Source: an uncultured Oscillospiraceae bacterium (GTDB lineage: Bacteria; Bacillota; Clostridia; Oscillospirales; Oscillospiraceae). Taken from it: DNA of 64,000 nucleotides. Where the stretch lies: positions 15,586 through 79,585 of the forward strand of contig CAKTVW010000003.1 in NCBI GenBank assembly GCA_934630495.1. The letters run 5' to 3'. Numbering within the stretch: position 1 is the first letter of the stretch; every line of letters starts with the position of its first letter. Below, piece by piece: positions 16,472-24,864 of the stretch. The notes under the pieces were generated by a model, which saw only the letters and a list, made by a program, of their open reading frames with translations, was not told the DNA's origin and did not search any database. A program made the position numbers and the translations under genes.

Positions 16472-17562
16472 ATCTCGATCAGGTCGTATTCGTCCGTGCC
16501 GAGGCCGATCTTTTTGCCGTGCGTGAGCTGGCTGTAGGGGTCGGTCGACGGATGAAGCGCTTGGAACAGATCAGGGCTGCTTCCTTCGATCGGCGCGTCG
16601 GCGCGGCGCGGCATCCTGTCGCATGCATCGGCACATGCCTTGTCGAGCGCGACCGGGTCGAAGGAGGCAAACATTCCCACGTCGCCGATCACGGGGACGT
16701 CGTTGACGCCGTAGCAGTCGCAGACGGGCGAGACGTCCATGACCATGCTGATATGGAACGCGGGACGGCCCTGTACGATGGCCTTGGTGTACTCTGCCAT
16801 CTTGCAGTTGAGGATCGTGTTGTTCTCGTCCTGCGCGGCCTCAATGGCATCCATGGGACAAACGCCGATGCAGCGGCCGCAGCCGACGCACTTGTTCAGG
16901 TCGATATGCATTTTTTTGTTTTCAAGCGTGGGGGCATCGTGTGCGCAGGCCTTGCGGCAGGCACAGCAGCCGATGCAGCGGTCGGTGCGCACGGTGGGCT
17001 TTCCGGCGGAGTGCATTTCCATCTTTCCCGCGCGGGAGCCGCCGCCCATGCCGATATTTTTGATCGTACCGCCGAAGCCGGTGCTCTCGTGCCCTTTGAA
17101 ATGGGTCAGCGAGATCAGGACATCCGCATCCATCAGCGCGCGCCCGATCTTTGCGTTTTTCACATAGTCACCGTCGACCGGGACCTCCACGTCGTCCGTG
17201 CCCTTCAGACCGTCGGCGATCAGCAGGTGGCAGCCGAGATTATAGGGGTTAAAGCCGTTTTGATAGGCGGATTCCAAATGATCCAGCGCGTTTTTCCGTC
17301 CGCCGACATAGAGCGTGTTGCAGTCCGTCAGGAAGGGCTTGCCGCCGAGCTGCTTGACCAGATCGACGACCGTGCGGGCATAATTCGGGCGCAGATACGC
17401 CAAGTTGCCCGGTTCACCGAAATGCAGCTTGATGGCTACATACTTGTTTTGAAAATCGATTTTGTCCATTCCCGCCGTCAGCAGCAGCCGAGACAGCTTC
17501 TGCTGCAAATTTTCCTGCATCGTTGTGTGGAAATTGGTGAAGTATACCTTTGCGCGTTCCAT
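16468..17562 (-). CDS. DUF362 protein with two [4Fe-4S] ferredoxin motifs
   Basis: 364 residues; ATG preceded by AAGGAGG. Residues about 1-185 form the DUF362 domain (KLHFGEPGN, THFKGHESTGFGGTIKNIGM). Residues about 190-245 carry two ferredoxin clusters (CIGCCACRKAC and CVGCGRCIGVCP). The C-terminal part returns to DUF362. Such proteins are soluble iron-sulfur proteins of Clostridia and archaea, presumed to act in electron transfer; no specific reaction has been established. The first cluster lacks the usual Pro after the fourth Cys (CAHDAP). The gene ends tail-to-tail with trxA. Confidence 0.92.
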   Translation of the reverse strand: MERAKVYFTNFHTTMQENLQQKLSRLLLTAGMDKIDFQNKYVAIKLHFGEPGNLAYLRPNYARTVVDLVKQLGGKPFLTDCNTLYVGGRKNALDHLESAYQNGFNPYNLGCHLLIADGLKGTDDVEVPVDGDYVKNAKIGRALMDADVLISLTHFKGHESTGFGGTIKNIGMGGGSRAGKMEMHSAGKPTVRTDRCIGCCACRKACAHDAPTLENKKMHIDLNKCVGCGRCIGVCPMDAIEAAQDENNTILNCKMAEYTKAIVQGRPAFHISMVMDVSPVCDCYGVNDVPVIGDVGMFASFDPVALDKACADACDRMPRRADAPIEGSSPDLFQALHPSTDPYSQLTHGKKIGLGTDEYDLIEI

Positions 17563-17581
17563 AGCGGCCTCCTTATGTGTT

Positions 17582-17922
17582 CTAGGGAAGCTCTGATGAA
17601 ATCGACAAGAGCGGTCGTCGAGAGATTTTTTGGCGGGTTGAGATTTGAAAAGCGCAGGAATACTTTGTGCACCCGCAAGGGGGGACGTTTGCGAGCGCCG
17701 CCGGTGGCGGATACAGCGAGCAAAAAGGAGTGGCAGCGGTCAAAATTTGAAGCCGCCGTCAGCGCGGCGTGCAAATTTTGGGTACCGCAACAGGAACAGC
17801 CGCATCCGTAAGGCTCCGTTGTCGCCAACGGCTGCGCAATATTTCAAGTTTTTCAAACCAAAAAGCCGACGAAAAAGATTCGGCGACAGCCGCAGGCGAT
17901 TTATTCAGAGATTCCTCAGGAT
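17582..17922. mobile_element. MITE-like repeat, copy D, divergent and interrupted by an insert
   Basis: This 341-bp element has imperfect terminal repeats (AGGGAAGCTCTGATGAAA against the complement of TTTATTCAGAGATTCCTC). It shares the core of copy A: left part 17621-17669 (GAGAGATTTTTT ... GCGCAGGAATACT) and right part 17839-17859 (ATATTTCAAG ... TTCAAACC). Between them lie about 170 bp of unrelated GC-rich sequence, which splits the core hairpin. Copies D and A share the interior more than the ends. It fills most of the 440-bp gap before the aspartokinase; I see no gene in it. Confidence 0.65.
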
Positions 17923-17952
17923 ATTTTTATTATAGCCGCCGCAGAAGAAAAG

Positions 17953-17998
17953 CGCAAGAGAGCCTCCGAAAAAAGAGTTCGGAGACGTCTCCTGCGCG
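17953..17998 (-). terminator. Terminator-like hairpin after the aspartokinase-like gene
   Basis: On the minus strand a GCGCAGGAGACGTCTCCGA-type arm pairs with its near-complement, with a T-rich loop, followed by CTTTTCTTCT. It begins 5 bp after the stop codon. Confidence 0.6.
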
Positions 17999-18002
17999 GG
18001 CG

Positions 18003-18731
18003 TTATCCCGTGACCAGCGTGCCGCCGCCGTCATGAAATGCGGAGCAGACCTCGATTGTGACGCCGTGCTGTTTTGCCAGCTCGACCGAACGGTCGTGCA
18101 GCACCTTGGCCCCGCCGCGCGCCAGCGTCAGCATTTCGTCATAGGTGAGGCGGTCGAAGCGGTGTGCGTCGGGATGGGTACGCGGGTCGCGGTCGTACAC
18201 GCCGTCGACGTCGGTATAGATGCGGCAGCGGTCTGCCTTCAGGAATGCGGCCAGGGCGACTGCGGTCGTGTCAGAGCCGCCGCGCCCGAGCGTCGTTACG
18301 TTTTCCCGGCTGTCAACGCCCTGAAAGCCCGCCGCAAGTACGATTTTTCCGTCGTTCAGCTCCCGCTCGATCCGATCCTTTGTGAGCCGAAGAACGCGGG
18401 CGCTGTTATAACGATCCTCCGTCAACAGACCCGCCTGCCAGCCGCTAAGGCTGACCGCGCCGACGCCGAGACGCCGCAGCGCCATGGCGCACAGCGCAAT
18501 GCTGCACTGCTCCCCGGTCGAAAGCAGCGCGTCAAGCTCCCGTCCGCTGCAATCCGGGTCGACCTCCCGTGCCAGCGCCAGAAGCGCGTCGGTCTGCCCC
18601 GCCCGTGCGGACAGAACGCCGATCACTTCGTTGCCCTGACGCTGTGCGGCGGCCAGCTTTCGTGCGGCGGCGTACAGTCTTCGAGCGTCCGCTACGGAGG
18701 TGCCGCCGAATTTATAAACATAACGTGCCAT
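18003..18731 (-). CDS. Aspartokinase catalytic-domain protein lacking ACT domains
   Basis: 242 residues; start ATG 18731 gives the canonical MARYVYKFGGTSV. Further amino-acid-kinase motifs are STGEQ, GFQGVDSRENVTTLGRGGSDTTA (shown as two overlapping family motifs) and YTDVDGVYDRDPR. Normal aspartokinases are about 400-450 residues because two ACT domains follow the kinase; this frame stops right at GGGTLVTG, and the next bases are a hairpin, not a frameshifted ACT domain. The ATP and aspartate sites look intact, so phosphorylation of aspartate without direct lysine/threonine feedback is a fair inference. Regulation could instead act on the attenuator-like leader upstream. Confidence 0.85.
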   Translation of the reverse strand: MARYVYKFGGTSVADARRLYAAARKLAAAQRQGNEVIGVLSARAGQTDALLALAREVDPDCSGRELDALLSTGEQCSIALCAMALRRLGVGAVSLSGWQAGLLTEDRYNSARVLRLTKDRIERELNDGKIVLAAGFQGVDSRENVTTLGRGGSDTTAVALAAFLKADRCRIYTDVDGVYDRDPRTHPDAHRFDRLTYDEMLTLARGGAKVLHDRSVELAKQHGVTIEVCSAFHDGGGTLVTG

Positions 18732-18833
18732 GCGTGCGCTCCTTTCCGAGTCTGCTCCGATGCATCCGATCGGGAGAGCCTCTGCTTTACTGTATGCGCC
18801 GGCGCGGCATTTCGACACAAATCGCCGCAGCGC

Positions 18834-18975
18834 AAAAAAAACACCCTCCGGCGTTCCGGAGGGTAAGACGGTTGCAGGAAGCCGCGCGGCCTGCGGGCGG
18901 TATGCGCCTGCGGGGCCGGTCGCCGCTTCCGTCGGCGCCGAAGCGCCGGGATATGAAGTGCGCTCGCATTGGATA
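18834..18975 (-). promoter_or_regulatory. Structured leader with intrinsic terminator before the aspartokinase (putative attenuator)
   Basis: On the minus strand a perfect 9-bp stem (ACCCTCCGG / CCGGAGGGT, 18843-18864) is followed by eight T residues (18834-18841), about 100 bp before the start codon. Upstream lie several GC hairpins, including GGCGC-TTCG-GCGCC (18934-18947). The only minus-strand gene it can serve is the aspartokinase, because spmA diverges upstream. I could not match it to the lysine, SAM or T-box consensus. Confidence 0.6.
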
Positions 18976-19067
18976 AGCTGTGACCCTACGATAACACATC
19001 GGAGCGAAAAAGTCTGTCGGAAAACGTCGCGCAGAGCTTTTTTTCATGCAGAAGCACAGTATTTTTT

Positions 19068-19104
19068 CTCTCCCTCGGGCATAGGATGTCCCGAAAGGGG
19101 AGAG
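19068..19104 (+). promoter_or_regulatory. Hairpin enclosing the spmA Shine-Dalgarno site
   Basis: CTCTCCC-TCGGG (19068-19079) pairs with CCCGA and GGGGAGAG (19090-19104), leaving a small bulge. GGGGAG is the only SD for the ATG at 19109. A weak sigma-E-like -10 (CATAGGAT, 19080-19087) lies in the loop region, with GTATT at 19059-19063. Confidence 0.5.
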
Positions 19105-19108
19105 CGCT

Positions 19109-19693
19109 ATGGTAATGGGAGTCGTGTGGGTGTTCATGCTGGCCGCATCGGTCGCGTCGGCGCTGTTTCTGGGCAAACTCGGTGTGCTGACCCCGGCGGC
19201 GATGGAGGGGGCGGGCAGCGCCGTGACGCTCTGTCTGTCTCTTGCCGGGGCGCTGTGTCTGTGGAGCGGCTTGTCAAAGGTCATGGAGCGCGCGGGCCTG
19301 ACGGAGAAGCTCGGAAAGCTGATGAAGCCGCTTCTGAGCAGATTATTCCCCACGGCGGGTCGGGACGCGCTGACATTGGGCTATCTCACCGCAAATGTGT
19401 CGGCCAATCTGCTGGGGCTGGGAAATGCCGCCACGCCCATGGGAATCGCGGCGGTCAAACGGATGCAGCGGCTTGCGCACACCTCGGAGGCCACCGATGA
19501 AATGTGCCTGCTGATCGTGATGAACACGGCCTCCATCCAACTCCTTCCGACGACGGTCGCTTCCGTGCGCGCGGGGCTTGGCGCGGCGTCGCCCTTTGAT
19601 ATCCTGCCTGCGGTCTGGCTGACCTCCGCGGCCTCCGTGTCGATGGGGCTTCTCGCGGCGAAGCTGATGAAGCGGGCGGTGCGCCGTGCTTGA
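19109..19693 (+). CDS. spmA: Spore maturation protein A
   Basis: 194 residues with several membrane segments and the nucleoside-recognition (gate) fold signature LTANVSANLLGLGNAATPMG followed by LLIVMNTASIQLLPTT. SpmA with SpmB is needed for full spore-core dehydration in Bacillus and Clostridium; the biochemical activity is unknown. It overlaps spmB by 8 bp in the usual order. In B. subtilis the operon is sigma-E dependent; only a weak match is visible here. Confidence 0.93.
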   Translation: MVMGVVWVFMLAASVASALFLGKLGVLTPAAMEGAGSAVTLCLSLAGALCLWSGLSKVMERAGLTEKLGKLMKPLLSRLFPTAGRDALTLGYLTANVSANLLGLGNAATPMGIAAVKRMQRLAHTSEATDEMCLLIVMNTASIQLLPTTVASVRAGLGAASPFDILPAVWLTSAASVSMGLLAAKLMKRAVRRA

Positions 19694-20192
19694 TCTGCTG
19701 ATCCCGCTGCTGCTGATCGTCGTTTCCGTCGCCGCGCTGGCAAAAAAACAGGAGGTTTATTCGGCGCTTTTGGAGGGCGGCGCGGAGGGGTTGAGGCTGC
19801 TTGCCTCCATTGCGCCGGCGCTGATCGTTTTACTGACGGCCGTCTCGATGCTCCGTGCATCCGGTGCAATCGACCTGATGACAAAGTGGCTTGCTCCCGT
19901 TACGAAGCTCTGCGGCATTCCAGCCGAGACGCTTCCTCTGGTGCTGCTGCGTCCGTTTTCCGGCAGCGCGGCGCTGGCGGTCGGCGCGGATCTGATGGCG
20001 GCGTACGGTGTGGATTCTCAAATCGGCCGAACGGCGGCGATCATGCTCGGCAGCACCGAGACAACGTTTTATACCATTTCGGTCTATTTCGGCGCGGCTG
20101 GCATCAAGAAAACACGCTATGCCGTCCCCGCTGCGCTGATCGCAGACCTGACGGGCTTTGTTATGGCCTCTCTTACCGCCCGCTGGCTGTGA
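19686..20192 (+). CDS. spmB: Spore maturation protein B
   Basis: 168 residues starting at GTG 19686 inside the end of spmA. Membrane protein with the SpmB signatures LLRPFSGSAALAVGADLM and MLGSTETTFYTISVYFGAAGIKKTRYA-type pattern (shown in part). It works with SpmA in spore-core dehydration. Its presence, with the SpoIIQ-like gene, supports a spore-forming host. A bidirectional terminator follows immediately. Confidence 0.94.
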   Translation: MLDLLIPLLLIVVSVAALAKKQEVYSALLEGGAEGLRLLASIAPALIVLLTAVSMLRASGAIDLMTKWLAPVTKLCGIPAETLPLVLLRPFSGSAALAVGADLMAAYGVDSQIGRTAAIMLGSTETTFYTISVYFGAAGIKKTRYAVPAALIADLTGFVMASLTARWL

Positions 20193-20223
20193 AAATGCCG
20201 CTTCACATTCTGAAGCGGCATTT
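20193..20223. terminator. Bidirectional terminator between spmB and the aminotransferase
   Basis: A perfect 13-bp stem AAATGCCGCTTCA with loop CATTC. It serves two convergent genes. Confidence 0.88.
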
Positions 20224-20225
20224 CG

Positions 20226-21416
20226 TTATTTCTGATGATAGCGCTCCAGCGCGATGCGCAGGAGATCAAGAGCGCGTTCCAGCTCCTCGCAGCACAGCAC
20301 ATAAGCAATGCGGATTTCGCTTTCGCCTGCGCCCGGGGTGGCATAGAAGCCGCTGCCCGGAGCGAACATTACCGTTTCGCCGCCCTCCTCAAATTCATTG
20401 AGCAGGTACATCTGGAAATCCTCCGCGCTGTCGACGGGGAGCTTCGCCATGGTGTAAAATGCGCCCTTCGGCTCGATCGTCACCACGCCCGGAATTTCCC
20501 GGAGCTTGCGATAGCAGGTGTCGCGGCGGCGCTGATATTCTTCCCGCGTTGCGGCGAAATAGTCCGGCTCGACGCCGTAAAGGGCTGCCGCGCCGACCTG
20601 ATCGAGCGTTGCGACGGACAGCCGTGCCTGCGCGATCTTCATGGCGTTTTCCATAAAGGCACGGTTTCTGGAAAGCAGCGCGCCGATGCGGGCGCCGCAG
20701 GCGCTGAACCGCTTGGACACGGAGTCGATCAGGATGAGGTTTTCCTCCATATCCGGGAGGCTTGCCGCCGTCGTCAGGGCGCCGCCGTCGTAGATAAACT
20801 CGCGGTAGACCTCGTCGCAGATCAAATAAAGATCATGCTCCCGGGCGATATCCGCAAGCAGCCGCAGCTCCTCGTCCGTCAGGACGGTCCCGGTGGGATT
20901 GCCGGGGCTTGTGACCAGAATCGCGCGCGTCTTTTCTCCGATCAGCGGCTCGATCTGCTCGCGGCGCGCGAAGCGGTAGCCGTCCTCGGGGGAGGTTTTT
21001 ACGGGGCATATATGACCGCCCGCCATTTGCAGGAAGGTGTTGTAATTCGGATAGAACGGCTCGGGAACGATGACCTCGCAGCCCTCGTCCAGAATGCACA
21101 GGAAGGCCATTAAGAGCGCTTCGCTGCCGCCGGTCGTGATAAGCACGTCGTCACGCGAAAAGGAAACGCCCAGCCGTTCATAGTAGCCGCGAACGGCATC
21201 GATCAGCGCGGGGATCCCGGGCGACGGCGCATAGGCAAGCACATCCGCGCGGTAGGCGGCCAAGGCTTCAAAATAGGCGGGCGGCGTCTGAATATCGGGC
21301 TGACCGATGTTCAGCGAATGAATTTTGATGCCGCGCTGCTGTGCCGCGACCGCGTAAGGATAAAACTTTCGGATCGGCGAAAGCTCACAGTGTCTGATCT
21401 TTTCGGAAAGCTTCAT
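20226..21416 (-). CDS. Class I/II pyridoxal-phosphate aminotransferase
   Basis: 396 residues, normal for fold-type I aminotransferases. Recognisable parts are IGQPDIQTPP, TTGGSEALLMAF, TSPGNPTGTVL (PLP-binding Asn), ICDEVYREF (Asp/Tyr) and SVSKRFSACGARIG, in which the lysine forms the Schiff base with PLP. It most resembles aspartate/aromatic aminotransferases of the AspC group in Clostridia, but substrate cannot be read from sequence. It lies 77 bp downstream of metK on the same strand. It could supply the last transamination of Phe/Tyr synthesis, complementing the aro operon nearby. Confidence 0.9.
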   Translation of the reverse strand: MKLSEKIRHCELSPIRKFYPYAVAAQQRGIKIHSLNIGQPDIQTPPAYFEALAAYRADVLAYAPSPGIPALIDAVRGYYERLGVSFSRDDVLITTGGSEALLMAFLCILDEGCEVIVPEPFYPNYNTFLQMAGGHICPVKTSPEDGYRFARREQIEPLIGEKTRAILVTSPGNPTGTVLTDEELRLLADIAREHDLYLICDEVYREFIYDGGALTTAASLPDMEENLILIDSVSKRFSACGARIGALLSRNRAFMENAMKIAQARLSVATLDQVGAAALYGVEPDYFAATREEYQRRRDTCYRKLREIPGVVTIEPKGAFYTMAKLPVDSAEDFQMYLLNEFEEGGETVMFAPGSGFYATPGAGESEIRIAYVLCCEELERALDLLRIALERYHQK

Positions 21417-21493
21417 GAGGACACCTCAAAAACAGAATTGGATTGATACGGGGATGATTTCGCAGCCGCCTCGGCGGCGCATTCAAATTAGTA

Positions 21494-22654
<1,161 letters not shown>

Positions 22655-22714
22655 AGTAGGTCTTCCTTTCACTGAATTTCAGTATGAATTTCTTCCAAAA
22701 CCTACCGATACAAA

Positions 22715-22843
22715 AAATACCCTGCTTCGACAGGGTATGGGTTTTGTCCTCATCTGTCGATCACTCGCCGGAATTGGCACCTTGCATTCGCAGGTTGTCG
22801 GGCTTCATAGGGCCGGTCCCTCCGCCACTCTCGATAAGGTTAT
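22715..22843 (-). ncRNA. SAM-I (S-box) riboswitch with terminator, controlling metK
   Basis: On the minus strand the aptamer (about 22748-22843) shows the S-box core: CTTATCGAGAGTGGCGGAGG, then GGCCC, a TGAAGCCC segment, CAACC, GGTGCCAATTCC and GATGAGG. The expression platform is a perfect terminator ATACCCTG-TCGAAG-CAGGGTAT followed by T6 (22711-22738). SAM binding favours the terminator. Confidence 0.95.
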
Positions 22844-22856
22844 GAAATTACTACCT

Positions 22857-22884
22857 ATAATAGCATAAATATTCACAATGTCAA
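22857..22884 (-). promoter_or_regulatory. Promoter of the metK riboswitch transcript
   Basis: TTGACA (22879-22884) and TATTAT (22857-22862) on the minus strand, 16-bp spacer, ending about 14 bp before the S-box aptamer. Confidence 0.8.
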
Positions 22885-22894
22885 GGAAAAAATA

Positions 22895-23536
22895 TCAGGG
22901 CAGAGAAATCTGGACCTCCGGCGCTTCGGCGCTCACGGTCACGCTGCAAAGGACCGTGCCGCTCTCCTCCAGTCGATAGCTCCCGTAGGGGATGCCGCTG
23001 AAGCTGCACTGTACCGTTTCTCCTGCTTTGCGGCAGTAAACGACCTCGCGGCGGCGCAGTGTCCCGTCCGTCAGAACGAGGTCCAGCCATCCCGTTGCCG
23101 CCTGCGCGTCCGTGACCGCGCAGGCTACCGTGACATTTCCGACCTGCTCGTTGGTGAGATGCAGAATTTCTCCATCGCTCCAGCCGCAGCCCGCCGTGAC
23201 CGTGACGGCGGCATTACTTTTAAGAGTAAAGGCGGTGCAGCCGTTCGGTGTGACGGCAAAATAATCTCCCGCTTCCAGCAGACGGCTGACGGCCCGTCCG
23301 TTTTCGTCGGTGGTCAGGCTTTGCAGCGGGTTGCCCTCGCTGTCATAGAGCCGAAGGCTCTGCGTCTCCTCCGTTCCGATCATGGCCACGCGCGACCAGC
23401 TTTCCACGCGCGGCTCCTCGTCCGGCGCTTTTTCCTCGTCTCCGGAAAACACCGCGCCGATCGTTCCGACCGATACGGCGACGGCAATCGTCATCAGCAG
23501 TCCGGCACAGCCGATGCGCAGGGCTGATTTTTTCAT
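22895..23536 (-). CDS. Exported protein with prealbumin-like/Cna-B-like repeats
   Basis: 213 residues; ATG preceded by GGAGGAGG. An N-terminal membrane anchor or signal (about 5-30, LRIGCAGLLMTIAVAVSVG) is followed by an acidic linker. Three Ig-like beta units follow, of the type in which a sentence such as LYDSEGNPLQSLTTDENG leads to LEAGDYFAV, and the last contains IPYGSYRLEE. This resembles the SpaA/Cna-B and carboxypeptidase-regulatory folds. No enzyme motif or sortase signal is present. Function unknown; it diverges from the SpoIIQ-like gene. Confidence 0.82.
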   Translation of the reverse strand: MKKSALRIGCAGLLMTIAVAVSVGTIGAVFSGDEEKAPDEEPRVESWSRVAMIGTEETQSLRLYDSEGNPLQSLTTDENGRAVSRLLEAGDYFAVTPNGCTAFTLKSNAAVTVTAGCGWSDGEILHLTNEQVGNVTVACAVTDAQAATGWLDLVLTDGTLRRREVVYCRKAGETVQCSFSGIPYGSYRLEESGTVLCSVTVSAEAPEVQISLP

Positions 23537-23643
23537 CGGTATATCCTCCTCCCGAACGGGTCCGCTGCGGCAGCAGCCGCGTCGTTTCCTCTGTCGGCTA
23601 CAGTATAACGCACGGCTCGCAGAAAAAAGGTCGAGAAAAACAG

Positions 23644-23672
23644 GTATAAATTATTTTTCGCGTGGCGATACT
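23644..23672 (+). promoter_or_regulatory. Sigma-F-type sporulation promoter of the SpoIIQ-like gene
   Basis: GTATA (23644-23648), a 15-bp spacer, then GGCGATACT (23664-23672) agree with the sigma-F consensus GYATA-N15-GGNNANNHT at every defined position. The expected start site would be just before the SD GGAGGTG. Confidence 0.75.
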
Positions 23673-23691
23673 GTTCCTCGGAGGTGCTACT

Positions 23692-24360
23692 ATGCAAAAC
23701 AACAAATCCAAAGGCTTCCGCAGCTTTGTAAAGGAGAAGGGCTACTACATAGTCCTGCTCCTGTGCATCGTTGCAGTGGGAGTATCGGGCTATTTTCTCT
23801 TAAGCGGAAGAAAGCAAAACGAGCCGGAAGAGGTTCTTGCGAGTGCGACGGTGCCGCCGTCGACCTCTAAGACTGCCGGCACGCAGCCGGCGATCGATGT
23901 GGCGGCCACGGAAGCACCGCAGACCGAGACGCCGCAGAGCACGGGGACGAGCGTCACAGTGCGTCCGGTGGACGGCGAGGCGATCGCTGCCTTTGCCGCG
24001 GATCATCTGGCGTATAACCAAACGACCCGCGACTGGCGGACGCATGAGGGCGTCGACCTCAGCGCGGCGCTGGGAGCGAAGGTCACAGCCGCCGCAGACG
24101 GCACGGTCTATACGATCTATGAGGACGAAAGTCTGGGCATGACGGTGGTCGTCCAGCACAAGGACGGCTACACCACGCACTATTCCAATCTTGCCGAAGA
24201 GCTTGAGGTCAGCGTCGGCGACAAGGTCGCGGCCGGAGCGGTGCTCGGCACGGTCGGACGGACGGCAAATATCGAAACGGCGCTGGAGCCGCATCTGCAC
24301 TTTTCCGTCTACCGAAACAATACGCCTGTCGACCCGGAAGAGTTTCTGGCAAGCTCCTGA
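23692..24360 (+). CDS. spoIIQ: SpoIIQ-like M23 (LytM) peptidase-domain protein
   Basis: 222 residues from ATG 23692 (GGAGGTG 6 bp upstream). Short cytoplasmic N-terminus, one membrane segment (about 18-38), a Thr/Pro-rich linker, and an M23 domain at about 105-218. The zinc ligands HEGVD (HxxxD) and HLHF (HxH) are both present, as in clostridial SpoIIQ; B. subtilis SpoIIQ has lost one. SpoIIQ in the forespore membrane pairs with SpoIIIAH across the intermembrane space during engulfment. The perfect sigma-F-like promoter supports this over a general cell-wall hydrolase, but spoIID/spoIIIA are not nearby to confirm it. Confidence 0.8.
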   Translation: MQNNKSKGFRSFVKEKGYYIVLLLCIVAVGVSGYFLLSGRKQNEPEEVLASATVPPSTSKTAGTQPAIDVAATEAPQTETPQSTGTSVTVRPVDGEAIAAFAADHLAYNQTTRDWRTHEGVDLSAALGAKVTAAADGTVYTIYEDESLGMTVVVQHKDGYTTHYSNLAEELEVSVGDKVAAGAVLGTVGRTANIETALEPHLHFSVYRNNTPVDPEEFLASS

Positions 24361-24390
24361 GCCGACCGATAACCGCATGATATCAAAGGA

Positions 24391-24418
24391 AAATGCCCGC
24401 CACCCGGCGGGCATTTTT
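24391..24418. terminator. Bidirectional terminator between spoIIQ-like gene and aroQ
   Basis: Stem AATGCCCGCC / GGCGGGCATT with A-run and T-run on opposite sides; it lies between the two convergent stop codons. Confidence 0.88.
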
Positions 24419-24426
24419 GAGTTCTG

Positions 24427-24864
24427 TTATTGTGCCGAGGAAGTGCCGCACAGGTATTCCATGGCGAGGCGGTAGCTGTCGAAGCCACTGCCGGAAAAGA
24501 CCGCAGAGCAGGCACCGCGAAGGTACGATACGCGGCGAAACGGCTCCCGCTCCTCCGGGACCGTCAAATGCACCTCTACGGCGGGCAGGCCGACCGCCAG
24601 CAGCGCGTCAAGCAGGGCGACCGAGGTATGCGTATAAGCGGCGGCGTTTATGACAATGCCGTCAAATTTGCCGTACGCCTCTTGGACCCAATCGACCAGC
24701 GCGCCCTCATGATTGCTTTGGCGAACATCGATCTCACAGCCGAGACGGGCGGCATGGGCATGGAGAAAGCACTCTAAGTCGGCATAGGTCCGCGTTCCGT
24801 AGAGCGCAGGCTCCCTACGACCCAGCAGATTCAGGTTCGGCCCGTTGAGGATCAGAAGCTTCAT
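24427..24864 (-). CDS. aroQ: Type II 3-dehydroquinate dehydratase
   Basis: 145 residues, typical for the dodecameric type II enzyme. Motifs: ILNGPNLNLLGRREPALYG (catalytic Tyr), QSNHEGALVD, VINAAAYTHTSVAL (catalytic His) and EVHLTVPEEREPFR. It dehydrates 3-dehydroquinate to 3-dehydroshikimate. The start ATG 24864 overlaps the aroE-aroK stop in ATGA, so it is translationally coupled and is the last gene of the operon. The family usually has SN after EVHL; TV here is a small variation. Confidence 0.96.
   Translation of the reverse strand: MKLLILNGPNLNLLGRREPALYGTRTYADLECFLHAHAARLGCEIDVRQSNHEGALVDWVQEAYGKFDGIVINAAAYTHTSVALLDALLAVGLPAVEVHLTVPEEREPFRRVSYLRGACSAVFSGSGFDSYRLAMEYLCGTSSAQ

Noticed and set aside
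18834..18975. T-box or lysine riboswitch before the aspartokinase
   Set aside because: I see no TGGNACCGCG antiterminator motif and cannot match the lysine-aptamer core. Kept only as an unassigned attenuator.
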